In this document: piece after piece, positions 36,746 through 49,105 of the stretch
Layout of the letters: every line of letters starts with the position of its first letter
How positions within the stretch are numbered: position 1 is the stretch's first letter
NCBI GenBank assembly: GCA_921293015.1
Contig: OV121092.1
Span: 29,829,764 to 29,893,763 of the forward strand
From: Phorcus lineatus
Taxonomy: Eukaryota; Mollusca; Gastropoda; Trochida; Trochidae
Length of the DNA: 64,000 nt
Reading direction: 5' to 3'
Position numbers and translations under genes: made by a program
The notes under the pieces: generated by a model
The model's database searches: none
Told to the model about the DNA's origin: nothing
What the model saw: the letters and a program-made list of their open reading frames with translations, nothing else

Positions 36746-37234
36746 AACGACATCACAACATGGCAATTTTAAGCATTAGTAAATATAAGAAAAATATTTG
36801 TAGACATGTGAGACAACTAAGAGCGAGCGAGCATTAGCATTGAAATATACGACTGGTTTGTTTTTAATTTGCATCCATTAAAAATTTACCATGTTGAAAA
36901 TAACAACTTTTCAAGACAACAAACAACAACCAGGATTTCAATGAAACTAAAATATTTTGTGAAATCATAGACAAACTAATTTAATTACGACTTATGTAAT
37001 TGTATTTCATGTTCGATTTGAAATTTTAATCTCTTAATACGGTCATACGACTGTTAATGTACATTATTCTATCATTTTGGTTTTGATCACCAAATTGAAT
37101 AAAACCAATTCATGTAACCGAGAACATACATTTAAATGCTCCCATTAAATGTTTTAGTGATTTGGTTACCAGAATTATATTAATGAACATCACAATGGCA
37201 GAGACAAAACAAACTGTTACTCAAGTATAAACTA

Positions 37235-37300
37235 CATTTATCTCTATGGCTCTTTACACTCGCTTACCTCTACAAGTCTGTCTTTGTACATCCTGCTAAA
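37235..37300 (+). repeat. Duplication block A5, copy 3
   Basis: Contains ctttacactcgcttacctc followed by acaagtctgtct. After that the alignment with the other two copies fades. Confidence 0.5.
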
Positions 37301-38004
37301 TCAGCGTATATGAATCCGCCCTTGCTCCTTCCTAATACCTTGATCTATTTCGGGCTAAATCCCTCGTATGGCTTAATTGTTTTCAATCATCGCTAAAGAC
37401 TTGTTCCTCAATAGTTCCTTAGCCTGCTACAGGATTACATCGCATAAATATCCGAAACCTGACTGACATGAATTTGCCTGACGTTTTATCTCATGTTATC
37501 AAAAGGGTCTCATTAACTTCGTTAAGTAAATCTTTCTGATTTAATTTGCGTTATTTCAGCAATAAGATAAAGTATTGTTTTTTCTTTAAATATTTGCTAT
37601 TTAATTATATAGAAAAAAACTACAATTTATGATGGATTGATGATTATGAAGCGATGATATAATTGATGTTAAAAATATATAAAATATCAATTAGTGTATT
37701 AACCCGAAAATTTATGAAAAGATTAAAAGTGGACAGAAATATTTTATAAATCTTTCAGAATCTCACCAAAAAGGTAAAACCAGTTTTGCACGTTATGTGC
37801 ATCTAATGACTTATTCAATTCAACTAGTATTACCTCTGGGGCATTATAAAAAAGAGAAATAACATTCCAGTATAATGTTTTAGTGATCCTTTCTTTGTCC
37901 AGGTAACATATACCTTGAATAAGTTACAAAGGATATTTACATATATCACAATAGAATGACTACACCAAGAACGTATTTCTTTCATACAAAGAACTAACAT
38001 ATTT
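37301..38004. other. Gene-free stretch
   Basis: No gene or clear repeat. Confidence 0.45.
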
Positions 38005-38235
38005 TATGGTCACTGCCACTTCATCTGTTATCTCCAGGGATATCCGTACAAATGCTTCCATAAGGATTTTCCAACAAAGAAGCTTTCCTCATATGATTTT
38101 GAAATCTTTTTTGGTAAAATGAAACGTACCTCCTTTACATTGAGTACATAGATTATATGGTCACTGAGAACACATGAATACTCCTCAAGGGATGTATGTC
38201 AAATGACTTTGAAATGACACTTTAACGTCGGCTTC
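38005..38235 (+). repeat. Duplication block C, left copy (partner 46815-47010)
   Basis: Shared: tatggtcactgccacttcat (partner tatggtcattgcaacttcat), then a diverged stretch with gggatatccgtacaa against gggaatttccttacaa. Confidence 0.5.
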
Positions 38236-39536
38236 TGAAAATACCTTTCAAACCTATAACTTTTTATTTTTCAACAAGGTATCATTATATATACTGATTA
38301 TGTTTCATGAAAGCAATATGTCGAATGTACAATTTGTCCAAATGAATTTTAAAAGAACCTTGATATCTAACAAAGTAGATAAACATAAATACTATCTGCA
38401 GACATCACAAGGTATCTGAAGTAGATTTTATATTATTGATGTGCATGATTGCAATTATTTTGTTACTCTTATTTTTGTTCTTTTTGAACATTAACATTAG
38501 GAATATTAACCCTGAATGCAGTTAATCATGTAAGGATCATTTGTTTTTGCGTTTTTGATTTCAACAATTGGTAATCAAAAAGTTCTTCTTTTAGTTGCTA
38601 CGATTTGTAGCATGAACACGGCCAGTACTTACAAATTGAAGGTTAATTTATGTAATGCAGAACCGTTTCTACCTAAATGGAGAATACAAATTGTTGATTT
38701 TTTGGGGTTATGCACTTCCATCATATCATACCTTCTAATACAAAAAGCAATTTAATTTGTTGAATAACTTGCATTGGTTACTGTACACCGTTTAGTGACT
38801 AAGACTTTTTTATAGGTCATATATTAACATATTGATATAAGTACTTATCTTAAGCCCCATAACTATTTGATGATTTTCATAATATAAACCATATGAATGT
38901 TGTATTTTGAAGATGTAAAGTAAGCATCTGAACATTTATTGTTATCACGATTATAATCAAAATCAAGGAAGACAAAATATAAGTGGAATGAAAAGACAAA
39001 TAAATTATACAATGCCTGTATAACAATGACAATATATATCCAAATCTACTTGCTTTTTTGCCTTTTAATTGGAATCTATGGATATATTTCTGAACTGATT
39101 GTTCAAATTTCCAAATTAATGGGATCTTTAATGCTTTTTATTGTTTATTAAGTTTGTAATTCTTCACATCCAGTTTGTCTCGTTTTATCTCGTCCCTTTT
39201 TTTAGTCGCCCAATTTGCAAAATCGACGTCTGCGCTGTTATGATGTCTAATTTCAATACAAGTTAAAAGTTAATTAATTACATATGGATAAACCGACGAA
39301 AACTACTTTAATAAATAATGATTTGATTTAATTTATTTTTAATTGATGAATTATTTGAAGCACCTCATTCTTATCAATTTATATTGTGTTACTCCATGCT
39401 TTGACGTCAAAGACAATCTGTACTTGTATCTCTTTTGCAAAGATGATTAATGGGGTTGGAAAGAAACACTTTGTTGTTCTTGAAACAGCTCCTACTCTAC
39501 CGTAAATCATTCTAGTTAATTGACATTGCAGATATT
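38236..39536. other. Gene-free stretch
   Basis: No gene supported; AT-rich. Short frames such as 38555-38755 are unrecognised. Confidence 0.45.
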
Positions 39537-39538
39537 TA

Positions 39539-40159
39539 CAGCTGCATACCAAAAGTTTGTTCATATACCACTGTATCGTAGTGCAAGCATCATGTAATTT
39601 TGGTTTTGTTTGGACGTCAATAAAATAATTTCCACAGAACTGACATTGAATCCTCTATTATCCATTTGGTAAATAGCCATTCTTTAAACTTATTTTGGAT
39701 CGTCTGGTCTTTGGTGCAATAATTCGATTTGTGGCATGATGAAATAGACAGATGGGGTCATATTTTCGAAATTCATATTTCCTGACATTTCGATAAAAAT
39801 ATTCCAGTTGACATCTCTGAGAAAAAATCAGCACAATCACATTGACTTGGTGCATGGGAACAAACATAACTTGTGTTTAAAGTTGTTGATCACTTCAAAT
39901 GGATTTTGTAGCGGAAAATAAAAATGTGTGTTTTCGGAATTTTGACCCATAGTCCCTTTATTGAACTGCCAAAACTGCTATGGTTAAATGTTGGTTATAA
40001 CTTATAATACACGACTGTGTTTAAGAACAATGGATTACTAGAAATTCAACATTATACGTTTCTTTTTCGTAATTTTATGATGTCTCAAAGATATTCCAAA
40101 TTACATGATATTTGCAGTAGAATATGCAGGTACGTGAACAAACTTTCGGTATGCAACTG
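39539..40159 (+). mobile_element. MITE family 2, free copy (Tc1/mariner-like ends)
   Basis: This 621-base element has ends CAGCTGCATACC and its counterpart GGTATGCAACTG, with inverted similarity continuing through aaagtttgttca, about 26 bases in all. It is flanked by TA on both sides (39537-39538, 40160-40161). It has no transposase frame; short ORFs on both strands are accidental and not shared with the nested copy at 10376-10970. Confidence 0.85.
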
Positions 40160-40161
40160 TA

Positions 40162-42547
40162 GACGCTTTAAGACTTATATACGGGCCAATATCCCAAACG
40201 ACCTTTGGTAGATTCATGCAGGCCAATATTAGCTTGACAATAGAAAGTCAAGTACCTATATTTTTTAAATATTTTGTAATACTTACCTAGTTAACCTGTT
40301 TGACTGATGAACATTTTTATATTAGGTTACAGTGAAACAAAAATAAAGCATATCTGATTGTACAAAAAAGATTTCACCAAAAATGTGTTTTTCAATATTT
40401 TGTATAAAATAATATTAAAAAGGAGTCCTGTACAATACTTGATTTCAGGCACTATGGCTGTGGCAACTAGACTTGCCAACATTGCCTAGCCTTAAGAAGT
40501 CTCCTTTAATATTTTGCAATAGGATCTGGATGACAGACTACTGAACGGCGTGAACATCCAAGTAATGTCTAGTGCGATGCAGGTAGCTAGACTGTGTGCA
40601 AGTCTTGTCATTACACTATCGAAGCATTATTGTATTTAATTAACACGAAATAAAGAAGCACTTTTAGATAATAGTCTATATGAGCACACAGTTCATCGAA
40701 CTCCAAAGTTTTGGCTTTGTTAATTACCGTTTTAAGAAGCTTATACAACAGAAAATAGATACCACAATGTATGATGCTTCTTTTTTCATACGAGTCTCTG
40801 TGTCATCACTTTATATGACAATTTCTATTTATTTTTGTTTGTTTTATATTTTGTATACTTTAATACTTAAAATCGTAAACCCGACAGGTATTTCGTCCTT
40901 TGATCTGTCAGTCCATGTCTAGTTTGAATGTACCAAACTAATTATGATTCCTCATAGATCATTTAAAGTGAAATGTCCGACACTGTTTTGCCTCGTTAAC
41001 GAATTTAGGAATCATGCTGATCATTTTCACTTGCAATCTGGAGCATACAACGAAGTTGGGATTAACTGATTTGTGTTACTTAGAGGTTCATAATGTTTGT
41101 TATGCAATGCAATGACTAAACCATAACTTGGATATTTGTGTCATCATGAAATGTGTATTCTGCCAATCATGATGAAAGGGATTCGAGTCCTAGGTTAGCC
41201 TTTACATAAGTTGTCGTGAATAAGTAAATAAAGATCAATTATGTCAAATGAGTTGTTGAGGTCATATATGCTTATCACTTAATCAATGGTCTCGTTTGAT
41301 CATCGAAGTATCGACTGTCACCAAAGGACACATTTGAAAGCTTATTGTTTTTTTACAGTAACAATATGAAGGTAGAACGTAGCATTTATGATCGGAAACC
41401 GGACAGTGGTGCGCGTCAAATAGTCAAACGTAATTTTGGAGACTTATCTAAAGCAGCAAGGAGGGCAGTTAGGAGTTGATAGTGTTTGTTAGGTTATATA
41501 ATTAGTATCCATGTATATTGGACGTTTTATCTACACCTCTGTGCATTTATATGGCTGTTTTTAGATTTTCATAAATAACCATCATTTGTCATATATATGT
41601 CTTTTGGACATGAAAAGTTTAGATGTTTTTATTTTATATCACCACATATGACGTATAGTTTCGTATCAAAGGTAAATAATATGTTATAAACATCACGGAG
41701 TGGCTCTTTAATTTTTATAATCTTATAGCATTAATCAAACCTGTATTGCTACCATCAAAACGTGCGATATGTATTAGCATCAAATATTTATAAATGATTT
41801 AACCCCCTTGTTACACTCTTACCATACTGTTGAAAACCTTCAATAATATGCTTAAGATGTAAAAATTAACAAGTACATCTTATTTCTGAGCCTTGCTGAT
41901 GCTTTTAAAAGATATATGAGGATAAAGGGACAACTTGTTGTTGTTTCTTACATTGGGTAGCCAGTCTCTCGATAAAAACATTCTGGGCATGACTATGAAT
42001 CTTCTCTAGTTATCTTGAGTTACAGAACTGCAATCATTCTGTCTCCAAGCTATACATCATCAGCCATGATTATTCATTGACGTCAGAACACTATTTGTAT
42101 TAAGGGTCTCACATATTTTTTTTCGCTACAGTTTGATCATGGTATCTAATTATTTGGTAACAATGATTAAATTGCCGATAAGACAATAAGAGCCATGTTA
42201 CAGTAGCAAGACATACAAATAACAAAGCATTTCAATACATGTTCATATTTGCACCACGTGTTATTCAAGATACCTGTTTGCAATTATTACCGTATCTTGA
42301 TAGGAGTTTCTTTTTGTAATGCAATATTCATTTAAGATACTTTTCTGCTTAAAAGGCTATTGCTTCCATAATAGTTAAAATTAATTACTCAGTTAAATTA
42401 GTAAAATTTAAGTATTAATCTGTCTGGGGAATAAGAAAGCTGTCTGAACATCAATTAATGATATAATATCGCTCAATTACTAAATTAATTGAATATTGAT
42501 TTAAATATGGCTGTGATAACGGACGTCTTCATGTTTTAACAACTGTG
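40162..42547. other. Gene-free stretch
   Basis: No gene supported. The frame at 40680-40922 has a hydrophobic middle but no start context, domain or conserved copy to support it. Confidence 0.4.
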
Positions 42548-42843
42548 AACATTTGCTATTTACGATTGGTGGGTTTTTCAAATTCTACTTCTACAACATA
42601 ACCATTGTCGACACCCTAACCAACAGATCATTAACTCGAAATTCTGCGACATGCTATTTGAGATTGGTGGCATTTTCAGATTATACTTCCATCACATAAC
42701 CATTGTCGACACCCTAAACAAAAGATCAATAACTCGAAATTCTGCGACATGCTATTTGAGATTGGTGACATTTTCAGATTCTACTTCCATAACATAACCA
42801 TTGTCGACACCCTAAAAAATAGATCAATAACTCGAAATTCTGC
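42548..42843 (+). repeat. Tandem repeat, about 98-bp unit x 3
   Basis: Each unit carries gctatttgagattggtg, ttccataacataaccattg, tcgacaccctaa and aactcgaaattctgc. The motif accattgtcgacacc starts at 42601, 42699 and 42798. The first unit is the most diverged. Confidence 0.9.
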
Positions 42844-43964
42844 ATTTATTGTGTAATATATTAGTTTGAGGTCCATCATGCAATTCTCCTTTACATGTTA
42901 AACCATTTTATTTAAAACTCAGTATCCTTTTACACGTCATTAGAACAGGAAACGTTACTTTGTGTATGGTTACAATGGCTATTACTGTTTTAATGTGTGA
43001 CAACATTATAGTCTGTGATTCATGTCAATGTTACAACAAGCCGTGTGTCTCTTGGATTTTCGAGAAATCGCATATTCTAATTTGGCATTTTAAAGAGAAA
43101 TAAATGTATTTCACTGATTAACTTTAATTGACAGGTGAAGTGGGTTTCAAATGAATGGAACTTACATTTAATATAAAAAGGTGTGCATCTGCTAAGGACC
43201 TTTCAGACACTTTTTCCAATTCAGTTCCTTCCTTAACTATGTTTTCCACATAACACATGTTATCATTTTGCATATGAACTTATCATGTGAGTTTATTCGC
43301 GGTTGTTTACTTGATCTGATCCGGTTTGAAGATGTCAGAGTCATTTTGTCTGAATTTCTGATTAAAATGTAATTACATTTCTCCCTTTGGCAGATTCTTG
43401 ATAAATATTTTCTGAATATTCTGGACATTATGGCTCCAAGTGTAAGAGTTATACTTAATAATGATCATATGTTTATTACCTTGATCGATAATTTCATCCA
43501 GCTCTACACTGATCAACTTTAACAGTTTGCAGTATGAACACGAATGTAGAGGAGACTTTTGATATGTTCATCGTGACTAAAGATTTTGAACATTAAGCAG
43601 TGATGATAACAGTACTTCAAAACGATCTTAAACACCGAAGCACCCAAGCGTACGTCCCATTCATCATTGAAAGCAGTTGATTAACCACAGACTTTTTTAA
43701 CTCATCAATCGTTGTCCTTATGAATGAAATAATCGTATGTAGACAGTTGAAGATCTTTTCAGTTAATGGTGTCGACATGACATTATGCTATGCTAATTAT
43801 CGAGTTTTCAACTTCTTATATTAGAGCACTAAATGTGTTTGTATGTGGTACTAAGAATGCAAACACCTCACTTTCTAATGTCCTCTCGGAAACAAAAGAA
43901 AAGGTCATTCGAATAAAATTGTCCAAATCCTTTTACTGTTCAGCATTAAACTTATTTCGGACTA
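42844..43964. other. Gene-free stretch
   Basis: No gene supported. A short piece at about 43340-43440 resembles the start of block F (53.1 and 56.25 kb) through gaatattctg followed by acatta. Confidence 0.4.
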
Positions 43965-44105
43965 CTCATCATGAAAGCAAACAACTAGCTTGACAATCAT
44001 TTAATCTCATCTTCTTTCATTACCGCCATTTCTGAGTGTCTGCAAGGAAGGTATCTTCTGTCTCTTTATGTTATCATCGTTGATCATGTGGTTCTGTGAT
44101 TGTTA
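43965..44105 (+). repeat. Duplication block D1, left copy (partner 48215-48325)
   Basis: Shared: aaagcaaacaac, then cttgaca, then tctttatg followed by tatcatc. Confidence 0.55.
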
Positions 44106-44344
44106 TTACACATCAATGAAAATTAAGTTTTTGCAAAGACGAATGACACAACACCGTTAAAAGACAGCTACAGAAAAAGCATTTCAAATAGGGTCTGCAA
44201 GCTTTTAACAATTAACAAAACATAATAAATGTTGAAGGTTCTATAGTCTATATTACAGTCTTCTAATACCAGTGTGACCTGAAAATGTTACAGACAATCA
44301 AGTGTCCAATCTGTAATACTTACGCGTTTGGGATTTCCACTTAA

Positions 44345-44600
44345 CAATCAATAAGAACATTGATAAATGACCGTTTCGAGGTTCTCTTGGTGCAGAACTG
44401 ACCATGAAGAAGATAACTTTCGTCTAAGAGACCCAGATAAATCTGAGAGCAATGATTAAATTCTGAAGTCATAGATTGATACCATGACGGCTATTACAGA
44501 AGTCAAACACGGGCAGATGAGGTTGGGATAATTGATTTTCTTTCAATAGCGTGGTTTCGAACAATATAACAAATCTTTGTAGCTTCGTTTGCCGTAAAAG
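44345..44600 (+). repeat. Duplication block D2, left copy (partner 50040-50300)
   Basis: Shared: atcaataagaa against atcaatcagaa, ttgata or ttagat before aattgacc, actttcgt, and gcagatgag followed by attgatt. Confidence 0.55.
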
Positions 44601-44701
44601 AAACTGAGTCATGACAATCCTTAATCATTGTGCATAAACTTATAATCTGAGACAAATGACAAGCTAGTTTGAGTGAAAAATGTTCCTTATTAAGGAACAG
44701 A

Positions 44702-44731
44702 AATGTTATGGTTATGGTTACGGTTATGGTA
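44702..44731 (+). repeat. Hexamer repeat TTATGG x 4
   Basis: ttatggttatggttacggttatgg with one variant. It resembles but does not equal the telomere repeat TTAGGG. Confidence 0.7.
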
Positions 44732-45089
44732 TTTGAGTGCATCTTTAGTATATGGGGCAATTAAGAAATACACATTCTCTTATACAGATAGGGTACTATT
44801 TGGGTAAAATATGCTTTAAGTTTTTTCCATGACAATATTGGCTAATGAACTAGCTTTTCAATCATAGAATCACCGCTCCAACATATTAAACAAGAGTGTG
44901 ACATTGACGATTAAAGATAAATATATATAAATATATATATGAAAAATAGATCAGAACATTTGACAATTCTGATAAGCTGAACCTCGGTGTTTCTAGCGAC
45001 TAAATATCTCATTGAGTGTCTTTATCCTTCTATATTATAGAACTGACCAAGGATATTCAGTAATATTGTCACAGATTACACTTAAGGAT

Positions 45090-45455
45090 TATAATGTGGA
45101 TATTACACAGAGCTCATTTCCATTCTGTAGTGCATGCTCAAGGCCCTATCAGAATTATTTCCCTGGTCTAACCCAAGCTGATTTGTCGCCAGAAGGTCAC
45201 CATAAAAAATTCTTTACCAGGTACTAAGTTCCTGCTGGTCGAACAGAGGCACATTTTGAATAATGGTTCTTGTCCAAGTAGACACCACAAATCTCTTAAC
45301 CCGTGGCTCAGTGTGGTGGAGAGATTCAATCCTTTAACCTCTTAGTATACATGTACCCAGTGGGTTAACCCACCCATCCGGAGAGCCGGGCACGATGTTG
45401 CTACACTTCAATTATAGCGGTACCTGAGCTAAAATCAGGACCACGTTCTACCACA
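45090..45455 (-). mobile_element. Unclassified retroelement with L2-like 3' tail
   Basis: On the minus strand a roughly 365-base element ends with the same phrase as the 28.3-kb copy (gagcatgcactacag and, nearer the end, aatatccacattata). The body includes a GC-rich part, ccggctctccggatgggtgg, unlike its surroundings. It is a SINE-sized unit or a LINE 3' UTR; no tRNA-like promoter was recognised. Confidence 0.5.
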
Positions 45456-46814
45456 TATATTATTTACACAGACTCACGATATTACAATTTCAATTAACCT
45501 GATAAATGGAGAAGATGAAGATTAGAAACGTCAGGTATAAATAATAACGAAAATGCAATCCATACCATACCTACCTGTATTACATGACAACTTCCAAAAA
45601 CCAGAAATACGCATTTTGTAATATATAAACTACTTTAAAATTCTTTAAAATACAATTTGAATGTATGATGTATGTATGTTAGAGTCATTTATAAACCATA
45701 TATCAATGCAACAAAGTATATTCCAACAAAATCTAGGCCCTGTATTGTACATTCAGAATAAATAAATAAAGCACAGCTTCGAAGTAATAAAAAGATATAA
45801 TTAATTGCAAGCATTGATTGACATGACTTCAGTTGACAAATGATAAATTAATATTAGCAGATGAAACACATTTCCACACTATGGTTAGCATTATGCATCC
45901 TTTACCTGGATGTTATGACGAATTTATGGCTATGTCACCATAGAGCTTGTAGATATGGTATTTTCACTGCATTATTGCCAACGTGGGATCATAAACCAAA
46001 TGAATCACATTTCATGGGGACTTACATCAAAGTATGACTGCAATTAGCATAACAAAAGAAATATGTACATATAGTACATATGTAGTGCGTGTAATCGCAC
46101 GACACACATGAGTTTTGTAAAGGAAAAACAAACCTACGTTCACGCAAACATACATTCGTCCATATACTTGAAAATCCTTATTCCCCACATTAAGAGCAAC
46201 TATGATGTTTTTGCTAAATCATGATTATACAATAAGGTCACCTGACATTAAAATAGAAATAACAATATTAAGTATTTTCACTGAATAGATTTACGTTTGT
46301 ATCACTCACTGAAATATTTTCTATTACAATTTCTCATTATGATAATTGACAGTGTCTCCTCGGAGAAACAAATCGATATATGTCTAACCGTTCCAGTTAA
46401 AACATTCTTTGCCGCAACAATCTCAAATTGTATGTTCTATTATACTTGTAAAAATTCAAAATGGATCTTCATATCTTATAAGAATAAACTCAAAAGCGAT
46501 AATTAGAATGTGCAAAATTGTATCAACGTTTATAACTCAACCGTGGAAAAGTGCACGTTTGGCACTATAGCTATATAACTATTTAATAAATGTCTATTTT
46601 CAACTTCTGCAGATACATTTTGACGATACTAAACAAGTCATCAGGAGATTTCATATCCCACTCATTCCGCATATTTCGAAACATATTTTTGATAAAACCG
46701 TTTAGTTAGATTTAATAAAAATATGATGTTAACACTACTTTTTTAATTCCGCTTCGGCAACAAATTTATCCATGTACAGTCCGAATTCAGCTTTTCTCCA
46801 TGGAATTAGAATAA
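45456..46814. other. Gene-free stretch
   Basis: No gene supported. A small palindrome surrounds atatgtacatatagtacata (about 46062-46083). Confidence 0.4.
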
Positions 46815-47010
46815 ACAGTTTATATGGTCATTGCAACTTCATCAAATATCTTAGGGAATTTCCTTACAACGGCTTCTTTTTGTAATAAACACTTTCATAT
46901 ATTTACATTTTTTGTCTTGAGTCTGACTGCACAATGTCATTTGACATGAGACCTTCGGGAGATTTTTATTTGATTTGAATGATAGATATTGTCATTTCAA
47001 CTCCTTTATG
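46815..47010 (+). repeat. Duplication block C, right copy
   Basis: Partner of 38005-38235. Confidence 0.5.
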
Positions 47011-47079
47011 GAGGAGATGCTGGTATATTCTCATAACGCTAATATTTATTTCCCCATACGTGTGACTTTATTAACTAAG

Positions 47080-47450
47080 TTTGTCTGTAAAACATCTCAA
47101 ACATGACTCACAGGCAAGAGTAATCAACTTCTTAACATTCTTGTTCACATCATATATATATGACTCATGTTACTGTAGTCTAAAAGACATCCGAGAGGCC
47201 AATAAAATAAGAGAAATCTACTCCTAAACAATGGTATTCAACCCTATGTATACGACTCCGGTTATTTAAAACTGTAAGACATCACAGGATCGACTGTAAA
47301 TCAAGACCAAGTTACTCCTATAACAGGCATTTTTACACCCTGTCTGATAACAATTCATTACCTCTAACAGGAGAATCTGCAAGATTTATCATGTATAAAT
47401 TACATACAGCAAGTATATGTATGACATTAACCATTTGTCATTAGGAAGTA
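47080..47450 (+). repeat. Block E copy 1: about 90-bp minisatellite, three units, plus flank
   Basis: Three diverged units, each with a phrase like gtctgtaaaacatc, then caacttctta or aagttactcctataa, then gttcacatc or ttttacaccc, then actcatgttac. The flank catgtataaattacataca and ccatttgtca follows. The same arrangement occurs at 52205-52520 and 55440-55620. Confidence 0.65.
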
Positions 47451-48214
47451 GATAACATCAGTTATATTCTATACACATGTGCTCCTCCCCTAATGGCTGT
47501 ACCTCTTAAGCTAGCAAAGATCATGCTGGCGTATGTGTTTAAAATATCAATTATACAAATGTAATTTGGTTTGTAAATTCATGCACAAAATAATCCTTAA
47601 CTGTTGTTTCCCAAGTTGTACGCTAATGTTACGCCGGTCTGACATCAAGGAAGCGTATATATATCGTGGCTAGTTTTACTCCATCGATAAACCTGTCCAC
47701 TTCCTTTCTAAATTCCATTTTTTATCTTCAAAACTGGTTTGAAACTTCAAAAAGATCAATCATATTTGACAAGTTTAACGACTTGACTTGAATTTGAACT
47801 CTCGCATTACAGAATCGTTATCTTGGGCATTAAGAATATTGCAAAGTCTCATTGTCTGGATTTCTGCTGGTAAAGAATAAACATTACTTCATCTGCCATA
47901 ACCATTATAGATATACTTCACGTACAATTCGCTTTTGAATTAGATGACTTTTACAATTTTTCAGTAAAAGCTTTATATTTGTCATTTAAAGTTTTCGGAA
48001 AGCAACAATTTTGAGACCTTCTGAACAAATCGATGTCCTAGTGTTGAAGGTTAAGTCTCTGAATCCTGTTTTTATGAGAGTGGAACATTAAATTAATAGA
48101 TGTTTCGTTATAGTGTCCATTTGGGAGAATATAAAGGTTTTCTTGTTAAAAGAGTCTCAGTGTTTTTGCTGTTGAGTATGATTTACATTTGTTTGGGAAT
48201 ATTGTAATCCTCAA
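47451..48214. other. Gene-free stretch
   Basis: No gene or clear repeat. Confidence 0.4.
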
Positions 48215-48325
48215 AGCAAACAACCTACTTGACAAACATTTACACATTATTTTTCGCTTAAACAGAATTCTATTCAACAAAGTTTATCTTTATGGTATCA
48301 TCATTGTTGTTTTGTGTCTTTAAAC
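48215..48325 (+). repeat. Duplication block D1, right copy
   Basis: Partner of 43965-44105. Confidence 0.55.
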
Positions 48326-48397
48326 CTGTTTTTACTCACAGTTTTCAGAAATATGACATTTTTCAAAAGATTAAATGCCTTTTTAGATAATTACAGA

Positions 48398-49012
48398 AAT
48401 GTATTACAAGATACCAGGTATTACGCTTTTAACAAAATAACTTTTGAATAAATTGTTTTTATATAAAAAAAATCACGCTTTTAACTCCTGAGCTGCTGTT
48501 TATGGATCTGTTATAACAAAAAGTCCTCTTCATGTTCCTGCTGCAAGTCCTAACCTGTTGTTCTAGAAATAACCATAATAAGATGCGTCAAGTGCTCCAT
48601 ACGTGTTTTTATTTGGAAGTGTTCCTTTGAGTAATTCGTTTAAATAATTCAACCAAATCTGGTTAATGAGTACATCCCTTAAGCCATTCAAATAGACAGG
48701 GGATATACAGGAATTTGCTGTTCAACCCAAAACTACTGGAATGTATTACAAGGTACCAAGTATCACGCTTTTAACTCCAGAGCTGCTGTTTATGGATCTT
48801 TTATAATTAAAAGTCCCCTTTCATATTGCTGCTGTAAGTCCTAACCAGTTGTTATAGAAATAATCATAATACGATGCGTCAAGTGCTCCATAAGGTTTTT
48901 TTGGAGGTGATCCTTTGCGTATTTCGTTCAAATAATTCAACCAAATCTGGTTAATGAGTATATCCCTAAAGCCATTCAAATGGTCAGGAGATATACAGGA
49001 ATTTGCTGGCTC
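48398..49012. repeat. Tandem duplication, about 290-bp unit x 2
   Basis: Two direct copies, starting atcacgcttttaactcc at 48472 and 48762, about 80-85% alike by eye. The left copy carries an extra segment near 48433-48471. Each copy contains the exon-like stretch described separately. Confidence 0.85.
48555..48727 (-). pseudogene. Exon-like segment, left (decayed) copy
   Basis: Minus-strand homologue of 48846-49037. The frame ANSCISP ... NQIWLNYLNE ... YGALDASYY is still readable, but it contains an in-frame stop after YGYF. The acceptor AG is replaced by GG and about 22 bases near the start are missing. The donor end reads cag followed by gttagg, which is better than in the right copy. If a real exon ever existed here, this copy is dead. 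Confidence 0.25.
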
Positions 49013-49037
49013 AAGAACATGAAAATGTTGTTCAATC
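48846..49037 (-). CDS. Possible internal exon of an unknown protein (minus strand)
   Basis: Seen: a 192-base open segment bounded on the minus strand by a plausible acceptor (attttag, preceded by a modest pyrimidine tract) and a donor-like ctg followed by gttagg. Both ends fall in the same codon phase and the length is a multiple of three. The peptide includes IEQHFHVLEPANSC, NQIWLNYLNE and YGALDASYY; I do not recognise the family. Against a real exon: the similarity to the left copy continues into the supposed introns, most substitutions between the two copies change the amino acid, and I found no further exons nearby. It may simply be an open stretch in non-coding duplicated DNA. Confidence 0.2.
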
Positions 49038-49105
49038 CTAAAATACGATATTTCAAGAAATCGATGTGAAATGTTACAGTGGAGAAAATGTGTACATCTT
49101 GTCAT

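Noticed and set aside
39379-40211. Several 60-70 codon frames on both strands
   Set aside because: They fall in or across MITE 2 and are not shared with its nested copy.
42548-42843. CRISPR-like array
   Set aside because: Adjacent 98-base units with no unique spacers, in an animal-type sequence: an ordinary tandem repeat.
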